This document shows, piece after piece, positions 17,439 to 26,717 of a stretch of 64,000 nucleotides of DNA. Position numbers and translations under genes: made by a program. How positions within the stretch are numbered: the first letter of the stretch is position 1; every line of letters starts with the position of its first letter. The stretch spans positions 40,442 through 104,441 of the forward strand of contig JAJFHE010000007.1 of the NCBI GenBank assembly GCA_021775755.1, read 5' to 3'. This DNA comes from Hyphomicrobiales bacterium (GTDB taxonomy: Bacteria; Pseudomonadota; Alphaproteobacteria; Rhizobiales; JAJFHB01). The notes beneath the pieces are model-generated. The model saw only the letters and a program-made list of their open reading frames with translations, had not been told where the DNA came from and did not search any database.

Positions 17439-17945
17439 TCAGTCCGACGACGCCGCCTCGCCGCCTTCGGCAGTCCCGTCTTCTTCCATCGCCGCGCCTT
17501 CTTCCTCCGCCGCGGCACCTTCGGCTGCCTCACCGTCCTCTTCGGGCGGCCACGGATCGGAGAACTGCGCGAGATAGGCGATCACGTCGGCGCGTTGCTG
17601 GTCGCGGCGCAGGCCCGGGAATGCCATGCGGGTTCCCTTGATGTACTCGCGCGGTTTGACGAGGTACTCATAGAGCGTCTCGGGCGTCCACACGAGTCCG
17701 CCCTCACCGGCTTCGCGCATGGCGCTGGAATAGTTGAACTCGCCCCATGTGCCGGCCTGACGGCCGATGACACCCATCAGGCTGGGGCCGATTTTCTTCA
17801 CGTCTTCATCGGCAACATGGCAGGCGCGGCATTTCTTGAATACTTTTTCGCCAGCTTCCGCATCGCCCACCGGCATTTCATCGGCTATAGCGGCAAAGGG
17901 CATCAGAACCACGGCGGCGGTCGCCACCAGCTTGACAAGTTTCAT
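17439..17945 (-). CDS. Periplasmic class I cytochrome c with acidic tail
   Basis: Monoheme cytochrome c, 168 residues. A Sec signal peptide (MKLVKLVATAAVVLMPFAAIA) is followed by the haem motif C39-R-A-C42-H43 and a probable Met ligand in KGTRMAFPG. The core resembles cytochrome c2/c-550 electron carriers. After the core, about 36 residues from PWPPEEDGEA to the end are almost only Glu, Asp, Ala and Gly, an unusual low-complexity acidic tail. A GGAGAAATAA ribosome site precedes the ATG. It lies between lutABC and glcDEF, so it could accept electrons from these flavin/iron-sulphur dehydrogenases, but it may be general. Confidence 0.9.
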   Translation of the reverse strand: MKLVKLVATAAVVLMPFAAIADEMPVGDAEAGEKVFKKCRACHVADEDVKKIGPSLMGVIGRQAGTWGEFNYSSAMREAGEGGLVWTPETLYEYLVKPREYIKGTRMAFPGLRRDQQRADVIAYLAQFSDPWPPEEDGEAAEGAAAEEEGAAMEEDGTAEGGEAASSD

Positions 17946-18264
17946 TGTTTATTTCTCCTCAATGAGCTGGGCCGCCACCCGTTGATATATATGGGTATCG
18001 AAGGGGCCAGTGATAACAAATCAGTAGGCAAATCAATAGCAACGGCAGTTCACAATCGCGTTGGTGGTGGCCGGTACCCCGCTCACGATTTCGTAGTGTG
18101 GAACGCGCCGGGCCGCTGCTTCCTTGACCGGCCCACAACCTTCCGCCAATTGTGTGCGTCCTGCGGCACCCGTAGTCTAAGATGCCGCGGTGTGCGTTTT
18201 GGTTACGGTATCTTCAGCACGCGAAGACCTGTCGCCTGGCGCGGATCGACCTTGAAAGGATGCG
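17946..18264. other. 319-bp divergent intergenic region
   Basis: Lies between the minus-strand cytochrome c gene and glcD. It must carry promoters for both directions. I see no gene, strong hairpin or repeat; the left third is relatively AT-rich (around 17980-18050) and is the best place for promoters. A GAAAGGATG sequence just before 18265 is the glcD ribosome site. Confidence 0.6.
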
Positions 18265-19761
18265 ATGTCCAACCTGATCATGCCCCCGCCCGACCGGAAG
18301 GTACTCGGCCGCCGGCGCGAGATCGCACAGCATCTGCGCAGCATCATTGCCGCAGAAGCGGTGATCGACGATGTCGAGGAAATGCGTGCGTATGAGAGCG
18401 ATGGGCTGACGGCATACCGGCAGATACCCATGCTTGTCGCCCTGCCATCGACAACGGATCAGGTCTCTCGCATCCTAAAATTCTGTCAGGACGAGGGTAT
18501 CAAGGTGGTGCCGCGCGGTGCGGGAACCTCATTGTCCGGCGGCGCCTTGCCGCTTGAAGACGGGCTCCTGCTCGGCATGGCGAAATTTAGTAGCGTCCTA
18601 GAGGTCGACTATGACAACCGCTGTGCGGTGGTGCAGCCCGGTGTCACCAACCTTGCGATAACGCAGGCCGTCGAAGCGGACGGCTTCTACTATGCCCCCG
18701 ATCCCTCAAGCCAGATCGCCTGCACCATTGGCGGCAACGTGGCGGAAAACTCAGGCGGTGTGCATTGTCTGAAATACGGACTGACCACAAACAACATCCT
18801 CGGGCTTGAGGTCGTTCTGATCACCGGCGAAGTAGTGCGCATCGGCGGCAAGCATCTCGATGCCGAAGGTTACGATCTCCTGGGTCTGATGATCGGATCG
18901 GAAGGCCTGCTTGGCGTCGTTACCGAAGTCACGGTGCGCATTCTGCCGAAACCCGAAACCGCCCGCGCCCTGCTCATGGGCTTCCCGGCGAGCGAACAGG
19001 GTGGCGCCTGCGTTGCCGACATCATCTCCGCCGGCATCATCCCAGGCGGCATGGAAATGATGGACAGGCTGGCCATCCATGCCGCCGAAGAGTTCGTGCA
19101 TGCGGGTTATCCTCTCGATGTCGAAGCCTTGCTCATCGTCGAGCTCGATGGCCCTGAAGCAGAGGTCGATCATCTGATTTCACGTGTCTCGGCAATCGCG
19201 GAGGCAAACAGCGCCGTCTCCATCCGGGTGAGCGAGACCGAAGAGGAACGCACCGCATTCTGGGCCGGCCGCAAAGCGGCATTTCCCGCCGTCGGGCGCA
19301 TCTCGCCGGACTATTATTGCATGGACGGTACCATTCCGCGCCGCCAGCTACCGAAGGTTCTCTCACGCATGAACGAGCTGTCCAAGCAGTTCGGGTTGCG
19401 GGTCGCGAATGTATTTCACGCCGGCGATGGAAACCTGCACCCCTTGATCCTCTATGACGCCAATGAGCCCGGAGAACTTGAGCGTGCCGAGGAGTTCGGT
19501 GCGGAAATCCTCAAGCTCTGTGTCGAAGTCGGCGGTGTGCTCACCGGTGAGCACGGAGTCGGTGTTGAAAAACGCGATCTCATGGGAACGATGTTTTCCG
19601 AAACCGATCTGGAGCATCAGCAGCGCGTCAAATGCGTGTTCGATGCCGACAGCCTCCTGAACCCCGGCAAGGTGTTTCCGACCCTTCACCGCTGTGCCGA
19701 ACTCGGGCGCATGCACATTCACGCCGGGCGTCTGCCGTTCCCGGATATCCCAAGGTTCTAG
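18265..19761 (+). CDS. glcD: Glycolate oxidase subunit GlcD (FAD-linked)
   Basis: FAD-binding subunit of membrane-associated glycolate dehydrogenase, 498 residues. FAD-binding type 4 domain: VVPRGAGTSLSGGALP, VVQPGVTNLAI, YYAPDPSSQIACTIGGNVAENSGG split over about residues 138-165, and GLMIGSEGLLGVVTEVTVRI. C-terminal FAD-oxidase domain ends with FHAGDGNLHPLILYD and the strongly conserved GGVLTGEHGVGVEKRD. First gene of glcDEF. It should convert glycolate (and possibly D-lactate) to the 2-oxo acid. Confidence 0.95.
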   Translation: MSNLIMPPPDRKVLGRRREIAQHLRSIIAAEAVIDDVEEMRAYESDGLTAYRQIPMLVALPSTTDQVSRILKFCQDEGIKVVPRGAGTSLSGGALPLEDGLLLGMAKFSSVLEVDYDNRCAVVQPGVTNLAITQAVEADGFYYAPDPSSQIACTIGGNVAENSGGVHCLKYGLTTNNILGLEVVLITGEVVRIGGKHLDAEGYDLLGLMIGSEGLLGVVTEVTVRILPKPETARALLMGFPASEQGGACVADIISAGIIPGGMEMMDRLAIHAAEEFVHAGYPLDVEALLIVELDGPEAEVDHLISRVSAIAEANSAVSIRVSETEEERTAFWAGRKAAFPAVGRISPDYYCMDGTIPRRQLPKVLSRMNELSKQFGLRVANVFHAGDGNLHPLILYDANEPGELERAEEFGAEILKLCVEVGGVLTGEHGVGVEKRDLMGTMFSETDLEHQQRVKCVFDADSLLNPGKVFPTLHRCAELGRMHIHAGRLPFPDIPRF

Positions 19762-19769
19762 GTTTGGCG

Positions 19770-20993
19770 ATGAGTGAGAGTTTCAAACCTGAGAACGCAA
19801 CGCAGATCGCCGATGTCGTCGCATGGGCCGTATCGCACGAAAAGCCACTGGAAATACATGGCCAGGGCTCCAAGCGTGGCATCGGGCGTGCCGCTCGGTT
19901 TGGCGCAGCGCTGGATACAACGTCGCTGACCGGGATCACGCTCTATGAGCCGGAAGAACTCGTGCTCGCCGCACGTGCGGGCACACCGATGAGCGAAGTG
20001 CGCGCAGCGCTTGGCGAGCACGCTCAGGAGCTTGCGTTCGAACCCCCAGATTTTGGAGTGCTACTTGGCGGAGAGCCCGGCCAGGGCACGATCGGCGGAA
20101 CGCTGGCATGCAATCTTGGCGGCCCGCGCCGCATCAAGGCGGGCGCCGCGCGCGACCATTTCCTCGGTGCCACTGCGGTCAGTGGCCGTGGAGAGATGTT
20201 CAAGACGGGTGGGCGTGTCGTCAAGAATGTGACGGGCTACGATCTCTGCAAGGTGCTGGCCGGTTCGTGGGGCACGCTCGCGGTGATGTCGGACGTTATC
20301 GTCAAGGTTCTGCCGGCGGCGGAGACGCAGGCGAGCGTTGTAGTGCACGGTCTTGCGCCCGCCGACGCCATAGCCGCCATGGGCGATGCCATGCGCAGTG
20401 CCTACGAGGTGTCGGCAGCCGCCTATCTGCCGGGAGACATTGCGCGCCGGTCGCAAGCCGCGCCGTTATCGGCCGGTGCAGCTTCCGCGGTGCTGTTGCG
20501 GATTGAGGGTATCGAGCCCTCGGTAAAATACCGCACCGATCGGCTCCTGGGCATTCTCAAGCCGTACGGGCGTGTGGGGATCGTTGGAAACGACGCCTCG
20601 CGCACCGCCTGGCGCGAGATCCGCAATGTCGATTTCTTTGCCGTGGATCACTCGCGCCCCGTATGGCGTGTCTCGGTGCCGCCGGCCGCGGGCGCAATGG
20701 TTCTGGCCGGGATATCCGCGGCGGTGTCGGTGCAGGGCTATTTCGACTGGGCCGGCGGGCTGTTGTGGCTGGCAGCGCCGGCGTCGGACGATGGTGCCGC
20801 ACAGGTCATCCGGACCGCGGTTTCGGCGAGCGGCGGTCACGCGACACTGATCCGCGGCAGCGATGCCCTGCGTTCCACGATCGACGTCTTCGAACCGCCT
20901 GAAGCCGTCATGGCAATGCTTTCGCAGCGCCTGAAACAGAATTTCGACCCCTCCGGCGTCCTCAATCCCGGACGCATGAACGCCTCAATGTGA
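19770..20993 (+). CDS. glcE: Glycolate oxidase subunit GlcE
   Basis: Second FAD-binding subunit, 407 residues from the ATG at 19770, 8 nt after glcD. The frame is open upstream into glcD, but that part is out-of-frame shadow. Motifs: LEIHGQGSKRGIGR, ELVLAARAGTPMSEVRAAL, GGEPGQGTIGGTLACNLGGP, GGRVVKNVTGYDLCKVLAGSWG, and the C-terminal FDPSGVLNPGRM. The shortened FAD domain relative to GlcD is normal for GlcE. Required for the activity of the complex. Confidence 0.93.
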   Translation: MSESFKPENATQIADVVAWAVSHEKPLEIHGQGSKRGIGRAARFGAALDTTSLTGITLYEPEELVLAARAGTPMSEVRAALGEHAQELAFEPPDFGVLLGGEPGQGTIGGTLACNLGGPRRIKAGAARDHFLGATAVSGRGEMFKTGGRVVKNVTGYDLCKVLAGSWGTLAVMSDVIVKVLPAAETQASVVVHGLAPADAIAAMGDAMRSAYEVSAAAYLPGDIARRSQAAPLSAGAASAVLLRIEGIEPSVKYRTDRLLGILKPYGRVGIVGNDASRTAWREIRNVDFFAVDHSRPVWRVSVPPAAGAMVLAGISAAVSVQGYFDWAGGLLWLAAPASDDGAAQVIRTAVSASGGHATLIRGSDALRSTIDVFEPPEAVMAMLSQRLKQNFDPSGVLNPGRMNASM

Positions 20994-21004
20994 GCTGATC
21001 ACAG

Positions 21005-22306
21005 ATGCAGACAAATTTTTCTCTGGCCCAGCTCGCCGACCCGAACATCGCGGAAGCCAATGATATACTGCGCAAATGCGTGCATTGCGGCTTCTGCACG
21101 GCCACCTGTCCGACCTATGTCCTGCTCGGCGACGAACTCGACAGCCCGCGCGGTCGCATTTACCTGATCCGGGAGATGCTGGAAGACGACAAGCCACCGC
21201 GCGCCAGCGTCGTCAAACACATTGACCGCTGCCTGTCCTGTCTGTCCTGCACGACAACATGTCCGGCGAGCGTCGACTATATGCATCTGATCGACCGTGC
21301 CCGCACCCACGTTCACGAGACCTACCGGCGCCCGCTGGCGGACCGGCTGATCCGGCGGGTGATCGCCGCGGTGTTGCCGCACACCAACCGGTTCTTTGCC
21401 GCTCTTCGCCTTGCCGCCCTGGCGCGGCCGATGGCTCCTGTGTTCAAAATTGTACCGGCTCTGAAACCGCTGGCCGCAATGCTTGAGCTTGCGCCGCACG
21501 CGCCGTCGGTCGGCGATACGGGCAACATTGCAGAGCACAACCCGGGTGAAGGCCCGCGCAAGGGCCGCGTTGTTCTGCTCGAGGGCTGTGTCCAGCCGGT
21601 GCTCGCGCCGCACATCAACGAAGCGACGGTGCGGCTGTTGTCGCGGCTCGGGATTGAAGTCGTCGTGCCGGCCGCGCAGGGGTGCTGCGGCGCGCTTGTC
21701 CATCATATGGGGCGCGAGGCCGACGCCCGCGATGCGGCACGCGCAAACATAGATGCCTGGCTGGCCGAGGCGGACGGCGAGGGAATTGACGCCATCATCA
21801 TCAATGCGTCGGGCTGTGGCACCACGGTGAAGGACTATGGGCACCTGCTCGGCTCGGATCCGGCCTATGCGGGCAAGGCGGCCCGTATCTCTTCGCTGGC
21901 TCTCGACATTACCGAATATCTCGCAACGCTTGATCTTGCCGCAGCGAAGGCTCCAGCGCCCCTGCGCGTCGCCTATCACTCCGCCTGCTCGATGCAGCAC
22001 GGTCAGAAAATCATCAGCGGGCCGAAATCGCTTTTGCGCGAAGCTGGATTTGAGGTCGTGGATGTTCCCGAAGGTCATCTGTGCTGCGGATCCGCCGGCG
22101 TTTACAATGTCATGCAGCCGGACATTGCCAGCCGCCTGAAGGAACGCAAGGTTGCCAATATAGAACGGGTCGCTCCGGACGTTGTCGCAACCGGGAATAT
22201 CGGCTGCATCACCCAGATTTCGTCGGGGACCGAAACACCGGTGGTGCATACGGTCGAGCTTCTCGACTGGGCGACGGGCGGCGTTAGGCCTAAAGCGCTG
22301 ATATAA
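21005..22306 (+). CDS. glcF: Glycolate oxidase iron-sulphur subunit GlcF
   Basis: Electron-transfer subunit, 433 residues. Two ferredoxin motifs: C25-VH-C28-GF-C31-TAT-C35-P and C76-LS-C79-LS-C82-TTT-C86-P. Two CCG domains follow: AQGCCGALVHHMGRE and HLCCGSAGVYNVMQPDIA. It starts 11 nt after glcE. The set glcDEF is complete and followed in the same direction by malate synthase, so glycolate carbon should flow to malate. Confidence 0.95.
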   Translation: MQTNFSLAQLADPNIAEANDILRKCVHCGFCTATCPTYVLLGDELDSPRGRIYLIREMLEDDKPPRASVVKHIDRCLSCLSCTTTCPASVDYMHLIDRARTHVHETYRRPLADRLIRRVIAAVLPHTNRFFAALRLAALARPMAPVFKIVPALKPLAAMLELAPHAPSVGDTGNIAEHNPGEGPRKGRVVLLEGCVQPVLAPHINEATVRLLSRLGIEVVVPAAQGCCGALVHHMGREADARDAARANIDAWLAEADGEGIDAIIINASGCGTTVKDYGHLLGSDPAYAGKAARISSLALDITEYLATLDLAAAKAPAPLRVAYHSACSMQHGQKIISGPKSLLREAGFEVVDVPEGHLCCGSAGVYNVMQPDIASRLKERKVANIERVAPDVVATGNIGCITQISSGTETPVVHTVELLDWATGGVRPKALI

Positions 22307-22395
22307 ATGGGATAGCGTTCCGTATTGCGGAAAGATCTGTTGAGTCTTGTGTCCCCCCATGGTGTTGACCGGGGGCGCTATCAGGGGAGACATCG

Positions 22396-24021
22396 ATGTC
22401 ACAAACTACCGCCGCCCGGGCAGGGTCCGACCTGCCGCCGGGCGTTGAACTACTTGGACCCTCAGGTGAGAACTATGACCGCATTCTAACGGCTGAGGCG
22501 TTGGCGTTCGTGGCCGGCATGCATCGCAGGTTCAACGCCGGCCGAGAAGCCGTCCTCGGCCACCGCGCCGAACGTCAGGCGCGGTTCGATGCAGGCGAAC
22601 TTCCCGATTTTCTGCCCGAGACCAAATCGGTTCGCGATGGCGACTGGCGTGTCGGGGCGATCCCGCATGATCTTCTCCACCGCCGCGTGGAAATAACCGG
22701 CCCCTGCGACCGCAAAATGGTGGTCAATGCGCTGAACAGCGGCGCCAGCGTGTTCATGGTCGACTTTGAGGATGCCACGTCGCCCTCCTGGCACAATCTT
22801 ATGTCCGGCCAGGTCAACCTGAACGACCTGTGGCGTGGTGAAATCGGATTTACCGATCCGTCGAACGGAAAACATTACGACGTCAATGAGGACCGCGCGG
22901 TGTTGATCGTTCGGCCGCGCGGCTGGCATCTGCCCGAGGCGCATATGCGTGTCGACGGTGAGCCCGTTTCCGCTTCCCTGTTCGATTTCGGTTTGTATTT
23001 CTTCCACAATGCAAAGCTCACGCTGGCCCAGGACACCGGCCCCTATTTCTATCTTCCGAAGCTTGAAAGCCATCTTGAGGCACGTCTTTGGAACGATGTG
23101 TTCGTGCACGCGCAAGGCGAACTCGGACTGCCCGTCGGCACCGCCAAAGTAACGGTTCTCATCGAAACGCTGCCCGCCGGTTTTGAGATGGACGAAATCC
23201 TCTACGAGCTTCGCGACCACATTGTCGGTCTGAACTGCGGCCGCTGGGACTATATTTTCAGCTACATCAAGACGCTCCGGAACAATGCCGACTATGTTCT
23301 TCCCGACCGCGGACAGGTGGTTATGGGCAAGGCGTTTCTCGGCGCCTACGCCAAGCTTCTGGTGCGTACCTGCCATCGCCGCGGCGCCTTCGCCATGGGC
23401 GGCATGGCAGCGCAAATTCCAAACCGGCGCGATGCGGAAGCCAATGACGCCGCTCTCACCAAGGTGCGCGGCGACAAACAGCGCGAGGCCACCGAAGGCC
23501 ATGACGGTACCTGGGTCGCGCATCCCGATCTTGTCGCTGTGGCAAAGGATGTGTTCGACGAACATATGCCCGGCGCCAACCAGCTCGACGCGCCTGACAG
23601 CTCCGGCGAGGTAACACAGGGCGATCTTCTGGAAGGGCATGAAGGAACGAAGACCGAAGCTGGATTGCGCGAAAACATCCGCGTCGGCATTCAGTACATA
23701 GAGGCATGGATTGGCGGACGCGGCGCCGTGCCGCTCTACAACCTCATGGAAGATGCAGCGACGGCTGAAATCAGCCGCGCCCAGATATGGCAATGGCTGC
23801 GTTTCGGTGCAACGCTGGAAGACGGCAGGCCGGTGACACGGGAGCTGTTTGAAGAGCTTGTCGCCGATGAAATGGCGACACTGCGCGATGTTCTGGGCGC
23901 AGATACGTATGACAACGGCCATTTCGATCACGCGGTGCCGCTGTTCTCGCGTATGTCGACATCGGATGAGTTCGAGGCGTTCCTGACGCTTCCGGCCTAT
24001 AACCTGATCACTTCGCTCTGA
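22396..24021 (+). CDS. aceB: Malate synthase A
   Basis: Condenses glyoxylate with acetyl-CoA to malate. The 541-residue length and sequence belong to isoform A (AceB), not the about 720-residue GlcB/isoform G. Motifs: NSGASVFMVDFEDATSPSW, VIVRPRGWH-type stretch LLIVRPRGWHLPEAHM in the form VLIVRPRGWHLPE, YFYLPKLESHLEARLW, VLIETLPAGFEMDEILYEL (catalytic region), GLNCGRWDYIFSYIKT, and AFAMGGMAAQIP. It is 90 bp after glcF with a GGGGAGA ribosome site. It completes a glycolate assimilation module; isocitrate lyase is not in view. Confidence 0.95.
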   Translation: MSQTTAARAGSDLPPGVELLGPSGENYDRILTAEALAFVAGMHRRFNAGREAVLGHRAERQARFDAGELPDFLPETKSVRDGDWRVGAIPHDLLHRRVEITGPCDRKMVVNALNSGASVFMVDFEDATSPSWHNLMSGQVNLNDLWRGEIGFTDPSNGKHYDVNEDRAVLIVRPRGWHLPEAHMRVDGEPVSASLFDFGLYFFHNAKLTLAQDTGPYFYLPKLESHLEARLWNDVFVHAQGELGLPVGTAKVTVLIETLPAGFEMDEILYELRDHIVGLNCGRWDYIFSYIKTLRNNADYVLPDRGQVVMGKAFLGAYAKLLVRTCHRRGAFAMGGMAAQIPNRRDAEANDAALTKVRGDKQREATEGHDGTWVAHPDLVAVAKDVFDEHMPGANQLDAPDSSGEVTQGDLLEGHEGTKTEAGLRENIRVGIQYIEAWIGGRGAVPLYNLMEDAATAEISRAQIWQWLRFGATLEDGRPVTRELFEELVADEMATLRDVLGADTYDNGHFDHAVPLFSRMSTSDEFEAFLTLPAYNLITSL

Positions 24022-24916
24022 GTGCCAGCCAGACGCCGAACAGGATGAGGGCGGAGGCGGCGAGGAAGCTTGTGGAAACCTGTTCTGAGAGCAGTATCCA
24101 TGCGAGGATGACGCCGGATACCGGCTGCAGGAATTGCATGAGCCCGATGCGTTCGATGCCGCCCTTGCCGAGCGCCCAGTACCACAGCACATAGCCGATA
24201 ATGGTGACGCCGACGGCGAGATAGAGGATCGCGCCCCAGGAAAACGCGGAGATTTCGCCGGGAGAAACATCGGACAGGGCGAAAGGTGTGAACGGCAAGA
24301 GGACGAGGGCGAACATTGCAACGCCGTAAAATGTCGTGCCGCTGGAGGGATACCCGGCGCGCTGCAACCGGGCGCCGGCAACGTAGCCCAGCGAGGCGAA
24401 CACGTTCGAGGCGAGTACCAGCACATCGCCTTCGATCGTTGCGGCCTGCGCGACGCCTGCGGTTCGCCCCGAGATCAGGACGGCCTCGCCGATAAGGGCG
24501 ATGCCGCATCCAAGCCACCACACCGCCCTCGGCAGGCGCTTGTCCCACGCAAGGGCAATGCCGCCGGTAAAGACGGGCAGGGCGGCGAGGATGAGCGAAG
24601 CATGATTGGCGGACGTCAGCGCCACGCCGAATGTAAAGAGCAGTGGAAATCCGACAAAGCCGCAAAACCCCGAGAGCACGAGGAGCACACGCTGGTCGCG
24701 GGGTTTGGGCAGTGGAATGCGCATGGCCAGCGCCACCGGAAGTGCCGCCAATCCGCCCAGCAGCGTGCGCAGAAACGCAACTGCGAGCGGCGGGAATTCC
24801 TGCACGGCAATCTTGGCGGCCACCGGAGAGGCGCCCCACATGACGACGGCGAGCAGGGCTGCGGCAAGGATTGGCAGGGGCATAAGGTGCAGTCCACGGA
24901 TCGGGTGCTCCACCAA
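24008..24916 (-). CDS. EamA/DMT-family transporter
   Basis: Drug/metabolite superfamily membrane protein, 302 residues (291 if started at the second Met, 24883), with about ten transmembrane segments in two EamA repeats. Repeat 1 contains VVMWGASPVAAKIAVQEFPP and LVLSGFCGFVGFPLLF; repeat 2 contains YVLWYWALGKGGIERIGL and QPVSGVILAWILLSEQ, the usual EamA ending. Substrate is unknown; metabolite export is common in the family. Its 3' end overlaps the convergent aceB by 14 bp, leaving no room for a separate terminator. Confidence 0.88.
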   Translation of the reverse strand: MVEHPIRGLHLMPLPILAAALLAVVMWGASPVAAKIAVQEFPPLAVAFLRTLLGGLAALPVALAMRIPLPKPRDQRVLLVLSGFCGFVGFPLLFTFGVALTSANHASLILAALPVFTGGIALAWDKRLPRAVWWLGCGIALIGEAVLISGRTAGVAQAATIEGDVLVLASNVFASLGYVAGARLQRAGYPSSGTTFYGVAMFALVLLPFTPFALSDVSPGEISAFSWGAILYLAVGVTIIGYVLWYWALGKGGIERIGLMQFLQPVSGVILAWILLSEQVSTSFLAASALILFGVWLALRAK

Positions 24917-24999
24917 CGCAGAAATGGAAAGCGCAATGGCGGGGCGTCGGATTTGAACCTATTCTCAGCTCTGCGGCAAAAGCAACAGGGAGTTTGGGG

Positions 25000-25845
25000 A
25001 TGACGAGGTTTGCAGTGCTGGCGGTGTGTCTGGCGTTTGCCGCATCATTCGAAGCGCGCGCGGAGACCTTGCTTGAACGTGGCGATTATCTCGTGAATTC
25101 CATCGTTGCCTGCGGCAACTGCCATACGCCGCAAACGCCCTCGGGACCTCAGCGGGGCATGGAGCTTGCCGGCCAGTTCGTCATCGAAACGCCGGCGTTC
25201 AAGGCCTATGCGCCCAACATCACACCGGACCTCGACACCGGTATCGGCGGCTGGAGCGACATTCAGATAGCCGATGCCATCCGCAATGGCCGCCACCCGG
25301 ACGGCTCGCTCCTCGGTCCGCCCATGCCGTTTGAGTACTACCGTAAGATGTCGGACCGCGACGTGGCGGCGGTTGTCGCCTATCTGCGCTCGGTGCCGGC
25401 CGTGCGCAACGAGGTGCCGCGATCGGCCTACAACATCGCGTTGCCGGAAGCATATGGCCCGGAGGTGGTCTCCGTTCGCGAACCTTCGCGCTCCGATCCC
25501 GTTGCCTACGGCGGCTATCTCGCCGGGCCGCTGGGTCATTGCCTGTCCTGCCATACGCCGCTCGTGAACGGCATGCTGGATTTTGAAAACCAGCTCGGCG
25601 CCGGCGGTCAAATTCTGGACGGCCCCTGGGGCGTTGCGGTAACGGCGAACATCACGCCGCATGAAGATGGCATAGGCGCCTACTCCGATGCGGATATCGC
25701 GCGTGCGATCACGCAAGGCGTTGCCGCCGACGGTACGCGTCTCACGCCACCGATGGGATTTCACTATTACCGCAACATGTCCGCCGATGATCTCAGTGCA
25801 CTTGTCGCGTTTTTACGCACACTGGAGCCAAAACCGTCCCCGTAG
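25000..25845 (+). CDS. Periplasmic diheme cytochrome c
   Basis: Two-domain cytochrome c of 281 residues. The ATG at 25000 is preferred over an in-frame TTG two codons earlier; CAGGGAG precedes it. Signal peptide about residues 1-21 (ends FEARA). Haem motifs C38-GN-C41-H42 and C181-LS-C184-H185. Each is followed by a repeated block, APNITPDLDTGIGGWSD and TANITPHEDGIGAYSD, so the protein is a tandem duplication. The pattern resembles cytochrome subunits of membrane alcohol/aldehyde or gluconate dehydrogenases, but no such dehydrogenase is adjacent. It may be an electron carrier for another oxidoreductase. Confidence 0.88.
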   Translation: MTRFAVLAVCLAFAASFEARAETLLERGDYLVNSIVACGNCHTPQTPSGPQRGMELAGQFVIETPAFKAYAPNITPDLDTGIGGWSDIQIADAIRNGRHPDGSLLGPPMPFEYYRKMSDRDVAAVVAYLRSVPAVRNEVPRSAYNIALPEAYGPEVVSVREPSRSDPVAYGGYLAGPLGHCLSCHTPLVNGMLDFENQLGAGGQILDGPWGVAVTANITPHEDGIGAYSDADIARAITQGVAADGTRLTPPMGFHYYRNMSADDLSALVAFLRTLEPKPSP

Positions 25846-25973
25846 CGTTGAACGCATACCGCTCCAGGTGAACCGTTCGTTAGCGATTTGGACCTAGGGT
25901 TTCCCGAGAGGATTGGGTTGGCTGGCGGATATTCCGTTGCGGCCGATAACGGAACACCAGGGTGGGGACTCCG

Positions 25974-26687
25974 ATGAATCTGGCACGACATAAATCGTTT
26001 CGCATCGAATCCGCCGGCATCAGTCATGTCGAGCGTGATGACGACGAGACCGGAAGCACGCGGCATCGCGAACTGCTCGATGCCATTGTGGATCTGCGCG
26101 AGCGCGTGGCGCCCCAGGAAGTGTCGGCTGAACTGATTTCGCGCTACAAGGCCGAGCTCAAGGAAGCCGCCAAGATAAAAACTGAGCTCGATGCGATCTA
26201 TGGGGCGATCGCGGACACCAAGCGCGAGATTGCTACACTGCATCAGACTGGCTTCGATGAAGTGCACATGACCGCCGTTTCGAACGAACTCGACGCGGTC
26301 GTGGAGCACACCGAGCACGCCACGGAAACGATCCTGTCCGCTGCCGAGCAGATAGACAGTTCAGCAGCGAACCTCGCCGCCGCGCTCAGCGGCACGGAAA
26401 ACGAGATGGCGTCCGACATTCAGGACCAGGTGGTGAAGGTTTTCGAAGCCTGCAACTTTCAGGATGTCACCGGCCAACGCATCACCAAGGTGGTGAACAC
26501 GTTGAAATTCATCGAACACCGCGTGTCGCACATGATTGAAATCTGGGGTGGCATGGAAGGCTTTGAGGGCGTTGCGCCGATCGAGCAGGAAGAGCCGGAA
26601 GGCGACCGTGCGCTTCTCAACGGTCCAGCGCTTGACGACGATCCCGACCGCGCCGATCAGGACGCCATCGACGCTCTGTTCGACTGA
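25974..26687 (+). CDS. CheZ-like CheY-phosphate phosphatase, copy 1
   Basis: Alphaproteobacterial CheZ-like protein, 237 residues from the ATG at 25974 (GGTGGGGA upstream; a GTG four codons earlier is less likely). Long amphipathic helices fill the middle. The active-site helix carries CNFQDVTGQRITKV with D164 and Q168, matching E. coli CheZ D143/Q147 in FQDLTGQ. The last residues QDAIDALFD look like the CheY-binding C-terminal helix of CheZ, joined by an acidic flexible linker. It stands alone, away from other chemotaxis genes; a second copy is at 50236-50940. Confidence 0.85.
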   Translation: MNLARHKSFRIESAGISHVERDDDETGSTRHRELLDAIVDLRERVAPQEVSAELISRYKAELKEAAKIKTELDAIYGAIADTKREIATLHQTGFDEVHMTAVSNELDAVVEHTEHATETILSAAEQIDSSAANLAAALSGTENEMASDIQDQVVKVFEACNFQDVTGQRITKVVNTLKFIEHRVSHMIEIWGGMEGFEGVAPIEQEEPEGDRALLNGPALDDDPDRADQDAIDALFD

Positions 26688-26717
26688 CCCCGGTTTCCAA
26701 CAAACAGTGCCAAAGAA

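Noticed and set aside
20999..22402. Long open frame antisense to glcF (467 codons)
   Set aside because: Composition typical of antisense translation; glcF on the plus strand has all iron-sulphur motifs.
22486..24426. Long open frame antisense to aceB and in another frame of the EamA gene (646 codons)
   Set aside because: Low-complexity, Ser/Arg/Pro-rich composition with no recognisable domain; it overlaps two well-supported genes.
24938..24963. Minus-strand sequence resembling a tRNA 3' end (GGTTCAAATCC then GCCCCGCCA)
   Set aside because: Only three of five T-stem pairs form, no matching acceptor 5' strand, D-arm or anticodon arm lies upstream, and the cytochrome gene starts within the needed span. 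At most a decayed fragment; more likely chance.
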